A DNA stretch of 18,221 nucleotides from VBCK01 sp035939615 (GTDB lineage: Bacteria; Pseudomonadota; Gammaproteobacteria; Burkholderiales; Burkholderiaceae_F), in the NCBI GenBank assembly GCA_035939615.1, contig DASZFP010000015.1:1-18221 (forward strand), written 5' to 3'. Below are positions 7,972 through 16,713 of this stretch, piece after piece. Position 1 is the stretch's first letter; every line of letters starts with the position of its first letter. A model generated the notes under the pieces. It was not told the origin of the DNA and searched no databases. It worked only from the letters and a program-made list of their open reading frames with translations. The position numbers and the translations under genes are program-made.

Positions 7972-10248
7972 TCAGGCCACCCGGAAGCGCGCCACCGACG
8001 CTTTGAGCTCGCGTGCCAGCGTGGCGAGCTGGCCGATCGACTGAGCGGTCTGGCGCGTTCCCTGGGACGTCTGCTCCGTCACCGACAGGATGCGTTCGAT
8101 CGATACGGCCACGCCGCCCGCCGAGGAGGCCTGTTCGGACGTGGTGTGCGCGATGCGCTCGATCAGCTCGGCGAGCTGCCGCGAAACGCGGCCGATGTCG
8201 GCCAGCGTGGTGCCGGCCGCATCGGACAGCTTGGTGCCCTCCACCACGCCCTGGGTGCTGCGTTCCATCGCGGTCACCGCGTCCTGCGTGTCGGTCTGAA
8301 TGGTGCGCACCAGCGCGCCGATCTGCTTGGCCGCCTCGGCCGAGCGATCGGCCAGGCGCTGCACTTCCTCGGCCACGACCGAGAATCCCCGGCCGGCCTC
8401 GCCGGCCGACGCGGCCTGGATGGCGGCGTTCAGCGCCAGCACATTGGTCTGTTCCGTGATGTCGGTGATCAGCTCGACGATCTCGCCGATCTCCTGCGAG
8501 GATTCGCCCAGGCGCTTGATCCGCTTGGCCGTTTCCTGGATGTGCTCGCGGATCTCGTTCATGCCTGCGATCTGGTTATAGGCGGCGCGTTGACCGCGCT
8601 CGGCCGCTTCCAGCGAGTTGCGCGCGACCTTGGCCGATTCGCCGGCGCTGTTGGACACCTCGTTGATCTGCTGCGCCATCTGCAGCACTTTTTCGCCGGT
8701 GCTGCGGATCTCGCGGCTTTGCGATTCGGACGAGGTCAGCAGACGCGTGGCGATGTCGCGCGCCTGCGTGGACGCGTTGTTGACCTGTTCGGCGGTGCTG
8801 TTGATCCGGCCCACCAGTCCGCGCAGCTCCTCGACGGTGTAGTTGACCGAGTCGGCAATCGCGCCCGTGATGTCCTCGGTCACCGTCGCCTGAACCGTCA
8901 GGTTGCCGTCGGCCACCTCCTGCAGCTCGTTCATCAGCCGCAAAATGGCGGCCTGGTTGCGCTCGTTGCGCCGCTTGCTCTGCTCCTCCAGGCGTTGCAG
9001 CTCGACCATGCGCTGCTCGGACTCGCCCGCGCGCCGGCGCGAATCCTCCAGCAGCACCTTGGCCACCCCGAGCGCGCACAGCAACGCGCCCAGCCCGAAC
9101 AGGCCCATCAGCGTGAAGTTGAGGCTGCGGGCGCGCTGCTCGCCGGACAGCGCCGCCACCACCTGACCGATCGCCTGTCGGATCGGCTCGATCCCGTTCA
9201 CGAGGATGCGCTCCGCGTCCTTGGCCTGGACGATCGCCTTCGCGTTGCCCAGCGCATCGCCGGTCGGCCCGAGCACGTCGCGGTGCAGCTTCAGCAGTTC
9301 GGCGAGGTTCCTGCGCGTTTCACCGTCGGAGGCTGCGCCCAGCCGCAGCGAGTCGCTGCCGGCAAACAGCCCCGCTGCGAGGTCGCGAAACAGAGCGATG
9401 TCGTGCCCCAGCGCCAGGGCCGCATCGGCGCCGCTGGACGGTCCCGACACCATCGAATTGGCGCTGCGCCCGATCGCCTGGGTGAGCGCCAGCAGTTGCC
9501 CGGCCGCGGCCGCCTCGCGCGTGGTTCCGCCCCGCTGCACCATCGTATTGAGCACGCCTTCGGCCAGCTCCTGCATCCTGGGCGTGGCCTCGTTGATCCG
9601 CACTACGAGCTCGCCGAACGCCGACAGGTTCTTGCGTTGCGCGATCATCAACGAGGCGGCGGCCTGGGTCGGCTTCCAGCGGTCCTGCAGCTGCTGCAGC
9701 ATCGGCTGAACGTCCGCTGCGGCCGCGGCCACACCGCCGGCCGAATCGCCGGCGACGAGCGCGGTCAGGTCCTGGTCGATCTGGTCACGGCTTTCGACCA
9801 GATCCCTGAGCGCCTCGTTGGCCCCCTGCAGGCTGGCCGGCGCGACCCGGGCCAGCCGTTGCGACTGCACCTGGATATCGAAGGCACGCGCGATCTGGGC
9901 GTCGCCCCGCGCCGACTGGCTCGCATCCAGATAGATCATCGCCACCGTCAGCGCGACGAACACCGCCATCAGCACGCCGAGCAGCCGGATCTGTTGCTGC
10001 ACCGGGCGCCGGCCGATCAGCGGCAGCGGCCGGCGCAGCCAACCCTGCATCCCCTCCGGCGCATCGCTCAGCGGCTGCACCACCGTGGGCGGAATCGGGG
10101 CCCGGTCGACCCGACGCGTCACGGCGGGGCGGGCCGCCGCGACCCGGACCGATTCGGCCTCGAGGAATGCCGAATCGGCCGAAATCGTTCCGGTGGTTCG
10201 CGCCGGCGCGCCCTTGGCGGCCGAGGTCAGAGGAGGGTCCAGTGCCAT
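7972..10248 (-). CDS. pilJ: PilJ, methyl-accepting transducer for type IV pilus chemosensing
   Basis: A 758-residue membrane chemoreceptor of the Pil-Chp pathway. An approximately 85-residue Pro/Ala-rich cytoplasmic N-terminus precedes transmembrane helix 1 (about 88-107), then a periplasmic helical PilJ-type sensor region (about 108-374), helix 2 (about 378-398), a HAMP-like region, and the long coiled-coil signalling domain. The conserved hairpin tip is visible near 590-620 (TEQTNVLALNAAIQAA, with Glu599). There is no CheR-binding pentapeptide at the C-terminus. The start at 10248 is chosen because GGGAG lies six bases upstream; the frame is open further, to 10443, but that would overlap pilI. 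Ninety-two bases separate it from the pilI stop. The N-terminal extension is longer than I recall for Pseudomonas PilJ, which is about 680 residues. Confidence 0.93.
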   Translation of the reverse strand: MALDPPLTSAAKGAPARTTGTISADSAFLEAESVRVAAARPAVTRRVDRAPIPPTVVQPLSDAPEGMQGWLRRPLPLIGRRPVQQQIRLLGVLMAVFVALTVAMIYLDASQSARGDAQIARAFDIQVQSQRLARVAPASLQGANEALRDLVESRDQIDQDLTALVAGDSAGGVAAAAADVQPMLQQLQDRWKPTQAAASLMIAQRKNLSAFGELVVRINEATPRMQELAEGVLNTMVQRGGTTREAAAAGQLLALTQAIGRSANSMVSGPSSGADAALALGHDIALFRDLAAGLFAGSDSLRLGAASDGETRRNLAELLKLHRDVLGPTGDALGNAKAIVQAKDAERILVNGIEPIRQAIGQVVAALSGEQRARSLNFTLMGLFGLGALLCALGVAKVLLEDSRRRAGESEQRMVELQRLEEQSKRRNERNQAAILRLMNELQEVADGNLTVQATVTEDITGAIADSVNYTVEELRGLVGRINSTAEQVNNASTQARDIATRLLTSSESQSREIRSTGEKVLQMAQQINEVSNSAGESAKVARNSLEAAERGQRAAYNQIAGMNEIREHIQETAKRIKRLGESSQEIGEIVELITDITEQTNVLALNAAIQAASAGEAGRGFSVVAEEVQRLADRSAEAAKQIGALVRTIQTDTQDAVTAMERSTQGVVEGTKLSDAAGTTLADIGRVSRQLAELIERIAHTTSEQASSAGGVAVSIERILSVTEQTSQGTRQTAQSIGQLATLARELKASVARFRVA

Positions 10249-10340
10249 GTCGTCTCCCGCGCTGTCGCTGCGCGGTCTCGTATCCGAGGGGCCGATCCTA
10301 TCTCCAAGCCGGGCGGGTAAATCCGCGTCCGGCAGGTGGT

Positions 10341-10892
10341 TCAGATTCCGATCGCCGAGAACTGCTCGGTCGCCACCAGGCGGCGCAAGTCCAGCTCGAT
10401 CAGCGTCGTTCCGTCCGCTTCGCGAAAACGCTCGCGCTCCCACGGCCGCTGCGGGTCGGACAGGTGCCCGAGCGGCTGAAGGTCCTTCAGATTGCGCAGA
10501 CCAAAAGCCCGAGTGACGACGATGGCGGCGTTGACCTTCAACACGTCGCCCATCACGACGAGCTGCAGCGATTCTTCCGGCGTCATCGGCGGCCGGCCCG
10601 ACATCATCATCAAGTCGATCACGCCCACCAGCCGGCCCCGCACGTTGGCCAGGCCTCGGAACCAGGGCTTGGTCCAGGGCACCGGTGCGATCTCCGGAAG
10701 CGCCACGATCTCGCCGCTGGTGCTCATATCGAGCAGGTAGCCGGTGTCGGCCAGTCGGACCGCGAGTCGGGCCGGCTCGGCCGCCTTGCTGGGCAGGGCC
10801 CGCAGGCGCTGCGCGAGTTGAGTCGAGAAGTCCCGCAGGCGCGAGGACTTCGGACCCTGGTCCAGCTCGATGGATTCGTCGTCGATCTGCAT
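10341..10892 (-). CDS. pilI: PilI, CheW-like adaptor
   Basis: A 183-residue CheW-domain protein that couples PilJ to the ChpA kinase. The CheW fold covers about residues 38-180. Recognisable pieces are RLADTGYLLDMSTSGEIVAL, PWFRGLANVRGRLVGVIDL (the most conserved part of the domain) and ELDLRRLVATEQF near the C-terminus. The ATG at 10892 overlaps the pilH stop by one base (TAATG), a typical sign of translational coupling. The reading frame remains open upstream to 11012, but that part is antiphase coding sequence of pilH and is not used. The Met41 of the open frame is therefore taken as the start. Confidence 0.9.
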   Translation of the reverse strand: MQIDDESIELDQGPKSSRLRDFSTQLAQRLRALPSKAAEPARLAVRLADTGYLLDMSTSGEIVALPEIAPVPWTKPWFRGLANVRGRLVGVIDLMMMSGRPPMTPEESLQLVVMGDVLKVNAAIVVTRAFGLRNLKDLQPLGHLSDPQRPWERERFREADGTTLIELDLRRLVATEQFSAIGI

Positions 10893-11257
10893 TATCCGAG
10901 CGCCGCGATCTTCTCGAGCAGATCCTCGGCCTTCACGGGCTTGACCACGTAGTCCCGGGCCCCCTGGCGCAGGCCCCAGATGCGATCGGTCTGCTGCGAC
11001 TTGCTGGTACACATGATGATCGGGATCGCTTCGGTGGCCGGGTCCTTCGACAGCCGCCGCGTGAGCTGGAAACCGTTCATGCCGGGCATGACCACGTCCA
11101 TCAGGATCAGGTCGGGCATGGACGCTTTCAGCTTCGTCAGCGCGTCGTCCGCGTTTTCGGCGGTGGTTACGGTGAAGCCGTGCTTGAGCAGCAGCTCGTT
11201 CAGGAAGTAGCGCTCGGTGGGGGAGTCGTCGACGATGAGAATCGATTTGATCGGCAT
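10892..11257 (-). CDS. pilH: PilH, single-domain response regulator
   Basis: A 121-residue stand-alone receiver domain (CheY-like). The acid pocket Asp10/Asp11 lies in LIVDDS, the phospho-acceptor is Asp54 (LILMDVVMPGMNG), the switch Thr is T84 (CTSK) and the conserved Lys is K106 (VVKP). The PTERYFLNELL and CTSKSQQTD pieces are characteristic of PilH and distinguish it from PilG. In Pseudomonas and Acinetobacter, PilH opposes or tunes PilG action on pilus extension and retraction. The start ATG is preceded by AGGGG at five bases. It overlaps pilI by one base and follows pilG by 43 bases, so all are probably cotranscribed. Confidence 0.94.
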   Translation of the reverse strand: MPIKSILIVDDSPTERYFLNELLLKHGFTVTTAENADDALTKLKASMPDLILMDVVMPGMNGFQLTRRLSKDPATEAIPIIMCTSKSQQTDRIWGLRQGARDYVVKPVKAEDLLEKIAALG

Positions 11258-11300
11258 GGCACCCCTGCGCTGTGTGCGTCCGCGGTTCCGATGATCCGCG

Positions 11301-11693
11301 TCAGTTCATCGAGTACTGGCGAACCGCGGTGAGCAGACTGTCCTTCGTAAATGGCTTTGTCAGGTATTCGCTCGATCCGACCATCCGGCCGCGCGCACGA
11401 TCGAACAAGCCGTCCTTGGACGACAGCATCACGACCGGCGTTCGGTTAAACCTCGGGCTGCGCTTGATCAGCGCGCAGGTCTGGTAACCGTCCAGTCGCG
11501 GCATCAGGATGTCGCAGAAGATGATGCTAGGCTCGTGGTCATTGATCTTTGCAAGCGCCTCAAAGCCGTCCTGCGCCAGGATCACCTGGCAGCCGGCCTG
11601 AACCAGGAAAATTTCTGCGCTGCGCCGAATCGTGTTCGAGTCATCGATCACCATTACCTTACGGCCGCGGATCTCGTTGAAGTCTTCAGCCAT
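11301..11693 (-). CDS. pilG: PilG, single-domain response regulator
   Basis: A 130-residue receiver domain with VMVIDDSNTIRRSAE near the N-terminus (Asp17/Asp18), phospho-acceptor Asp61 (FCDILMPRLDGYQTC), LSSKDGLFDRA (Ser91) and Lys113 (LTKPF). The DILMPRLDGYQTCALIK stretch is very close to remembered PilG sequences. PilG is the output regulator that favours pilus extension and twitching and also feeds cAMP signalling in Pseudomonas. I chose the ATG at 11693 because known PilG proteins have only about nine residues before VMVIDD; an in-frame ATG at 11726 would add eleven residues (MDIRPGFAITR) and lies 16 bases after the rubredoxin stop. Neither start has a strong ribosome-binding site, so the choice is uncertain. 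Confidence 0.92.
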   Translation of the reverse strand: MAEDFNEIRGRKVMVIDDSNTIRRSAEIFLVQAGCQVILAQDGFEALAKINDHEPSIIFCDILMPRLDGYQTCALIKRSPRFNRTPVVMLSSKDGLFDRARGRMVGSSEYLTKPFTKDSLLTAVRQYSMN

Positions 11694-11742
11694 CCTAGTA
11701 ATCGCAAACCCTGGTCGGATGTCCATTCCGAGGCAATCGAGC

Positions 11743-11925
11743 TCACACCTCGATCATCTCGAAGTCTTCCTTTCGAGCACCGCATTCGGGGCAGACCCAG
11801 TTCGGGGGAATTTCCTCCCACCGCGTGCCGGGAGCGATCCCGTCTTCCGGTGCGCCGCTCGCCTCATCGTAGATCCACCCGCAGATAAGACACATGAACG
11901 TGCGGGTCCCGATGGTCGTGGTCAT
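11743..11925 (-). CDS. Rubredoxin
   Basis: A 60-residue rubredoxin, a small cytoplasmic electron carrier with one iron held by four cysteines. The two metal-binding knuckles are MCLICGW (Cys12, Cys15) and VCPECGA (Cys45, Cys48). The conserved spine DEASGAPEDGIAPGT and the C-terminal RKEDFEM are also present. Length and spacing are normal for the family (about 52-60 residues); the first ten residues (MTTTIGTRTF) are slightly longer than common and Met11 is an alternative start. It is the first gene of the minus-strand run leading into pilG (49 bases to the preferred pilG start) and is divergent from hemL across 116 bases. Its redox partner is not in the window. Confidence 0.95.
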   Translation of the reverse strand: MTTTIGTRTFMCLICGWIYDEASGAPEDGIAPGTRWEEIPPNWVCPECGARKEDFEMIEV

Positions 11926-12041
11926 GGTTCTGGATCTTGGGGCAAGTTCGCTAACATACCGACGACAGCATCATAGCTTGTACGTTCAAAAGAAGGCCCT
12001 TTACCTGCCGAATCAAGGTTTTCCGGACGACCCGGATTCTG
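11926..12041. promoter_or_regulatory. Divergent intergenic region, rubredoxin-pil operon and hemL
   Basis: 116 bases separate the two divergent start codons and must hold, or lie next to, both promoters. On the plus strand TTGTAC (11978-11983) and TACCTG (12002-12007), 18 bases apart, are a weak match to a sigma-70 promoter for hemL. On the minus strand I see only AT-richer stretches (TATGAT, TATGTT) without a convincing -35 box. No clear operator or riboswitch is visible. Confidence 0.35.
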
Positions 12042-13308
<1,267 letters not shown>

Positions 13309-13322
<14 letters not shown>

Positions 13323-14187
13323 GCGCCTGGGCACGGCCGGGCGCAGGGCGGCCAAGGCCTCGGTGTGGCTGGCGCTGACCGTCGCGAACGCGTCGGCGCT
13401 CGCCCTGGACCTGGGACCGCATCCGGTGACGGCCAGCCTGTGGGCTGAACGCGATGGCATTGCACCAGGCCAGCCGTTCACGCTGGGCCTGCACCTGGTC
13501 CACGCACAGGGCTGGCACAGCTATTGGACCGTGCCGGGCGACTCCGGCCTGCCCACGCGCGTGAGCTGGCGCCTGCCGGCCGGCGTCCGCGCCGGCCCGA
13601 TCCAGTGGCCGGCGCCGCGCCGCCTGGCGATCGGCCCGCTGGTGGACTACGGCTACGAAGGCGACACGCTGCTGCTGACCGATCTGCAGCCGGCGGCGGA
13701 CCTGCCGATCGGAGGCGAAGTCCGGATCGAAGCGCACGCGCAGTGGCTGATGTGCCGCGACGTGTGCGTGCCGGGCTCCGGGGACGTGTCGGTCACGCTG
13801 CCGGTGCGGCCGCCGCAGGCCTCGCACCCGACCGCCGAGGCGCCGGCCTTCGAGCTCGGGCGCCGGCGCATTCCGCACGAGCTGAAACTGACGTCTGCCC
13901 GCGCGACGCGTTCGGGCTCCAGCATCACGCTCACGTTCGAGGCGTCGGTCTCGGGCATGCCCCACCGGCTCGAATTTTTCCCCTTGGAGCCTGGCCGCAT
14001 CGAGGCGTCGGCGCCGCAGACGCTGCAGGCGAGCGCAACCACGGTGCGGCTGCAGTTGACGGCAGCGCAGCCGATCGGGGCGGATTTCCTGCACCTCAGC
14101 GGCGTGCTGGTCGCCGACGGCGGTTCGGACGAGCGCGGCGGATGGATCGGGACGATCGAGGTGCCGCTGGCAATCGGCGGGCCGTGA
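13309..14187 (+). CDS. Secreted DsbD N-terminal-domain-like protein, stand-alone
   Basis: A 292-residue protein with a signal peptide (basic n-region to residue 16, hydrophobic core about 17-30, likely cut after ALA at 32). The rest resembles the N-terminal periplasmic domain of DsbD/ScsB-type disulfide reductases (DsbD_N, an immunoglobulin-like fold): GWHSYWTVPGDSGLPTRVSW (69-87), LVDYGYEGDTLLLTDL (111-126) and the paired cysteines Cys149 and Cys153 in LMCRDVCVPG. In full-length relatives this domain is followed by an eight-helix electron channel and a thioredoxin domain; both are absent here, and only eight bases separate its stop from the convergent dacB gene. The ATG at 13309 overlaps the end of hemL by 14 bases. 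It may receive electrons from a channel protein encoded elsewhere, or may have a non-redox role. Confidence 0.8.
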
Positions 14188-14195
14188 CGCGCGGC

Positions 14196-15647
14196 TCAGC
14201 CCTGCTGCTGCACCCAGTCGAGCAGCGCATCCAGCGCGCCGGTTGCCACCTCGGCGTTCGCATGATTGACGATCGCGACCACGACGTAGCGGTGGCCGCT
14301 GTCCGCTAGAACATAACCGGCCAGCGCGCGCACGCCGTCCAGCAGCCCGGTCTTCACGTACGCACTGCCCGAGGCGGCGGCGCGATTCTTCATGGTGCCG
14401 TCCATCCCGGCGACCGGCAGCGATGCGATGAACTCGGGCATCCGAGGCCCCGCATAGGCGTGCCGCAACAGCCGCGCCAAGCTGTCGGCCGAGATGCGCT
14501 CGCGCCGCGACAGGCCGCAGCCGTTCTCCAGCACGAGCTCGGGCATGGCCAGGCCTGCGCGGGCCAGCCAGGCCGACACGGCCTGGGCCGAGCGCTCGGG
14601 GCTCTCGCCCTGGTCCGGGCCCGGCGCGCCCAGCGTCAGGAACACCTGGCGCGCCATCACGTTGTTGCTGAACTTGTTGATGTCGTGCACGACTTCCGAC
14701 AGCGGCAGTGACTCGTGCACCAGCAGCTCGATCGCACCCGCCGGTGTGCGGCCCTCCCGCACATGTCCGCTCCATGAGCCTCCGGCGGCTTCCCACAGCG
14801 CGCGGAACGCGGCGCCGACGTACTGGGTGTGATCGAGCAGGCTCACGTGCCAGCTCTGCTCGGCGCAGTCGAGCGGGTAGCGCCCGGCAAATCGCGGCGT
14901 CCACGGATTGCTGAAGTCGGCCTTCAGCCGCTCGCGCCAGTCGCCGCAGGGTCCATTGGCAAGCGGCACGCTCGCCGGCAGCCGCATCCCGGCCAGGGAC
15001 GGCGTGGCGATGATGCGGGCGACCGAGGAGGCCGGATCGGGGACGAACTCCAGCGACAGCGTCTTGAAGTTGACCAGCAGCGCGTCGGGCGCCACGTTGT
15101 ACGGCCGCAGATCGTTGCCGTCGAGCGAAGCGCCCGCGGCTGCGCGCGGATCGAAGACCGACTTGTCCAGCACCAGGTCGCCGTGAATCTGACGCAAACC
15201 CAGACCGCGCAACCGATGCACCAGCATCCAGAAGCGCTCGATCACGAGGCTGGGGTCGCCGCTGCCGCGGACGATCAGGTCGCCGTCCAGGCGGCCGCCG
15301 CTGGGATGCGCGGAGGCATAGACCTCGGTTTTCCACTGGTAGGCGGGACCCAGCAGGTTCAAAGCGGCATAGGTCGTCAGCAGCTTCATGGTCGAGGCCG
15401 GATTCATCGGCGTGGACTCGTTCACCGCGAGCTGGATCGGACCGGAGTCCAGTGGGACGACGACCAGGCCGATCGCCGAGGCGGGGATTTTCGCTTCGTG
15501 CAGCGCGGCGGAGACCGCAGGGGGAATTTGGTCGTGGGCAGCCGCTGGCTCGGCGCCGGCACCGGTTGGAGCGATCAGGCAGGCCGCTGCGGCGACGGCG
15601 CAGAGCAAACGAAGGGATTCGGGTGCGTCAGCACCAAGCCAGCTCAT
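14196..15647 (-). CDS. dacB: D-alanyl-D-alanine carboxypeptidase/endopeptidase (PBP4, peptidase S13)
   Basis: A 483-residue periplasmic penicillin-binding protein of the S13 family, which trims pentapeptides and cuts cross-links in peptidoglycan. An N-terminal hydrophobic signal (about 12-32, likely cut after AGA) precedes the enzyme. The three active-site motifs are present: STMK with nucleophile Ser85 and Lys88, SNN at 327-329 (KFSNNVMARQ) and KTG at 432-434 (YVKTGLLDG). The long insert between the first two motifs, with GDLIVRGSGDPSL and DLRPYNVAPDALLVNFK, is typical of PBP4. The length matches the family. The gene follows the CnoX-like gene by 40 bases in the same direction and may share its transcript. 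It converges with the DsbD-like gene, leaving eight bases between stops. Confidence 0.94.
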   Translation of the reverse strand: MSWLGADAPESLRLLCAVAAAACLIAPTGAGAEPAAAHDQIPPAVSAALHEAKIPASAIGLVVVPLDSGPIQLAVNESTPMNPASTMKLLTTYAALNLLGPAYQWKTEVYASAHPSGGRLDGDLIVRGSGDPSLVIERFWMLVHRLRGLGLRQIHGDLVLDKSVFDPRAAAGASLDGNDLRPYNVAPDALLVNFKTLSLEFVPDPASSVARIIATPSLAGMRLPASVPLANGPCGDWRERLKADFSNPWTPRFAGRYPLDCAEQSWHVSLLDHTQYVGAAFRALWEAAGGSWSGHVREGRTPAGAIELLVHESLPLSEVVHDINKFSNNVMARQVFLTLGAPGPDQGESPERSAQAVSAWLARAGLAMPELVLENGCGLSRRERISADSLARLLRHAYAGPRMPEFIASLPVAGMDGTMKNRAAASGSAYVKTGLLDGVRALAGYVLADSGHRYVVVAIVNHANAEVATGALDALLDWVQQQG

Positions 15648-15663
15648 GCGTCGATGGTACTGA

Positions 15664-15684
15664 TTTCCGGCCGGAGGCCGGAAA
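15664..15684. other. Perfect hairpin between cnoX-like gene and dacB
   Basis: TTTCCGGCC-GGA-GGCCGGAAA gives a 9-bp perfect stem with a 3-base loop in the 40-base gap between the two genes. On neither strand is the stem followed by a T-run of terminator quality. It could attenuate transcription, stabilise or process the message, or be a short intergenic repeat. Confidence 0.55.
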
Positions 15685-15687
15685 AGC

Positions 15688-16557
15688 TCAGCGGTTCAAC
15701 GCCGCCGCCAGCCGTTTGCGGTAGTCTGCGACGAGGTGCGGGTGCTGCGCGGCCAGCTCGAACACGGCAAGCATCGTGCGCCGGCCGACATCGTCGCCGA
15801 ACGCGCGGTCGCGTCGGACCACCTCGATCAGCTGGGCGAGCGCCAGCTCGAATTCGCGCCGGGCGATATGCCACTGGGCCAGGTCCAGGCGGGCCTGCAG
15901 GTCACCCGGATCGGCTTCGATGCGAGCTTGCAACTGGCTCGGCTCCGGCCCGGAAGCGGCTCCTTGCAGGCTTGCAAGCCGCGTTGCGAGGGCCTGCAGC
16001 CGCGCGTCCGTGCGCAGCGTGGCGCGCGCCACGGCCAAGGCGCGCTCGGCCTCGGCCATTCGCGTCGGGTCGACCGGTTCGGGCAGCCGCTCCAGCAGTA
16101 TCTCGGCCAGGTCCAGCTGGGCCTGCGCCGCATTCGGGTCCAGCGCGACGGCGGCGCGCAGAGCCGCCACCGCTTCGGCCAACTGGCCGCTGGCGCTGAG
16201 CCGGCGCGCTTTGCGCCGTTCGATTTCGCTCGGATTCGGCAGCAGCCGGTCGATGAACTCGCGCAGCTGCGACTCCGGCAACGCTCCCACAAACGCGTCG
16301 ACCGGCTCACCGTCGAAAAACGCCACCACGTAGGGAATGCTGCGCACACGGAACTGGGCGGCCAGTTCGGCGTTCTGGTCGGAGTTGATCTTCACCAGCC
16401 GGAACCGGTCCGCGTAGTCACGCTCGAGCCGCTCCAGCATCGGGCCCAGCACCCGGCACGGACCGCACCACGGCGCCCAGAAATCCACCAGCACCGGAAC
16501 GTCGCGCGATGCCTCGATGACCTCGCGCTCGAATACGCTTTGACCGATCTCGACCAT
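15688..16557 (-). CDS. cnoX: Thioredoxin-TPR chaperedoxin (CnoX/YbbN type)
   Basis: A 289-residue cytoplasmic protein with an N-terminal thioredoxin domain (about 1-110) and a C-terminal tetratricopeptide region (about 115-289). The thioredoxin site is WAPWCGPC (Cys31, Cys34) and the cis-proline is Pro75 (RSIPYV). TPR-like repeats are visible around ASGQLAEAVAALRAAVALDPN and ADPGDLQARLDLAQWHIARR. The architecture and length match YbbN/CnoX, a holdase that protects proteins from oxidation and hands them to GroEL. E. coli CnoX lacks a full CxxC, whereas this one retains CGPC and should be redox-active like the Caulobacter protein. A strong GGAGG (16563-16567) lies five bases before the ATG. The gene precedes dacB by 40 bases and follows the Cas6e-like gene by 155 bases. 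Confidence 0.92.
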   Translation of the reverse strand: MVEIGQSVFEREVIEASRDVPVLVDFWAPWCGPCRVLGPMLERLERDYADRFRLVKINSDQNAELAAQFRVRSIPYVVAFFDGEPVDAFVGALPESQLREFIDRLLPNPSEIERRKARRLSASGQLAEAVAALRAAVALDPNAAQAQLDLAEILLERLPEPVDPTRMAEAERALAVARATLRTDARLQALATRLASLQGAASGPEPSQLQARIEADPGDLQARLDLAQWHIARREFELALAQLIEVVRRDRAFGDDVGRRTMLAVFELAAQHPHLVADYRKRLAAALNR

Positions 16558-16605
16558 GGGTACCTCCAGGCAGATTAGATGGTGCCCGGGAGCCAGGGTT
16601 CAATG

Positions 16606-16679
16606 GCCCTGCTTCGCGCCGGCGCAGCCCTGGGTAGCCCTGCTTCGCCCGGCTGCGCCGTGCTACGCAGGGCTGCGCC
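16606..16679. repeat. Cluster of GC-rich direct and inverted repeats
   Basis: GCCCTGCTTCGC occurs at 16606-16617 and 16637-16648, with a near-inverted copy GCTACGCAGGGC at 16662-16673. GGCGCAGCC at 16621-16629 has inverted partners GGCTGCGCC at 16651-16659 and 16671-16679. Several alternative stems of 7-9 bp are possible. Spacing is irregular, so this is not a CRISPR array. It lies between the Cas6e-like gene and the CnoX-like gene. Confidence 0.65.
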
Positions 16680-16713
16680 CGCCTCCGCCCGGCATAGCCG
16701 GGCGAAGGCGGGC
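16677..16713 (-). other. Strong hairpin directly after the Cas6e-like stop codon
   Basis: A 17-position stem with one mismatch (16677-16693 against 16697-16713) and an ATA loop. On the minus strand it begins at the last base of the TAG stop. There is no T-run after it, so it is a poor intrinsic terminator by itself; it could protect the 3' end, pause polymerase, or be an RNA-processing substrate. Confidence 0.6.

Noticed and set aside
3938..8044. Very long open frame on the plus strand, antisense to chpA
   Set aside because: It has no recognisable domain and the Arg/Gln/His/Leu-rich composition expected from the reverse strand of a GC-rich gene with strong third-position bias; chpA fully explains the region.
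7918..10320. 800-codon plus-strand open frame antisense to pilJ
   Set aside because: The same compositional shadow; the minus-strand frame has clear transducer motifs and a ribosome-binding site.
10249..10443. 65-codon in-frame N-terminal extension of pilJ
   Set aside because: It would overlap the end of pilI by about 100 bases, and a good ribosome-binding site supports the later ATG at 10248.
16606..16713. Possible CRISPR array beside the Cas6e-like gene
   Set aside because: The units differ in length and spacing, and there are no unique spacers of about 32 bases between equal repeats.
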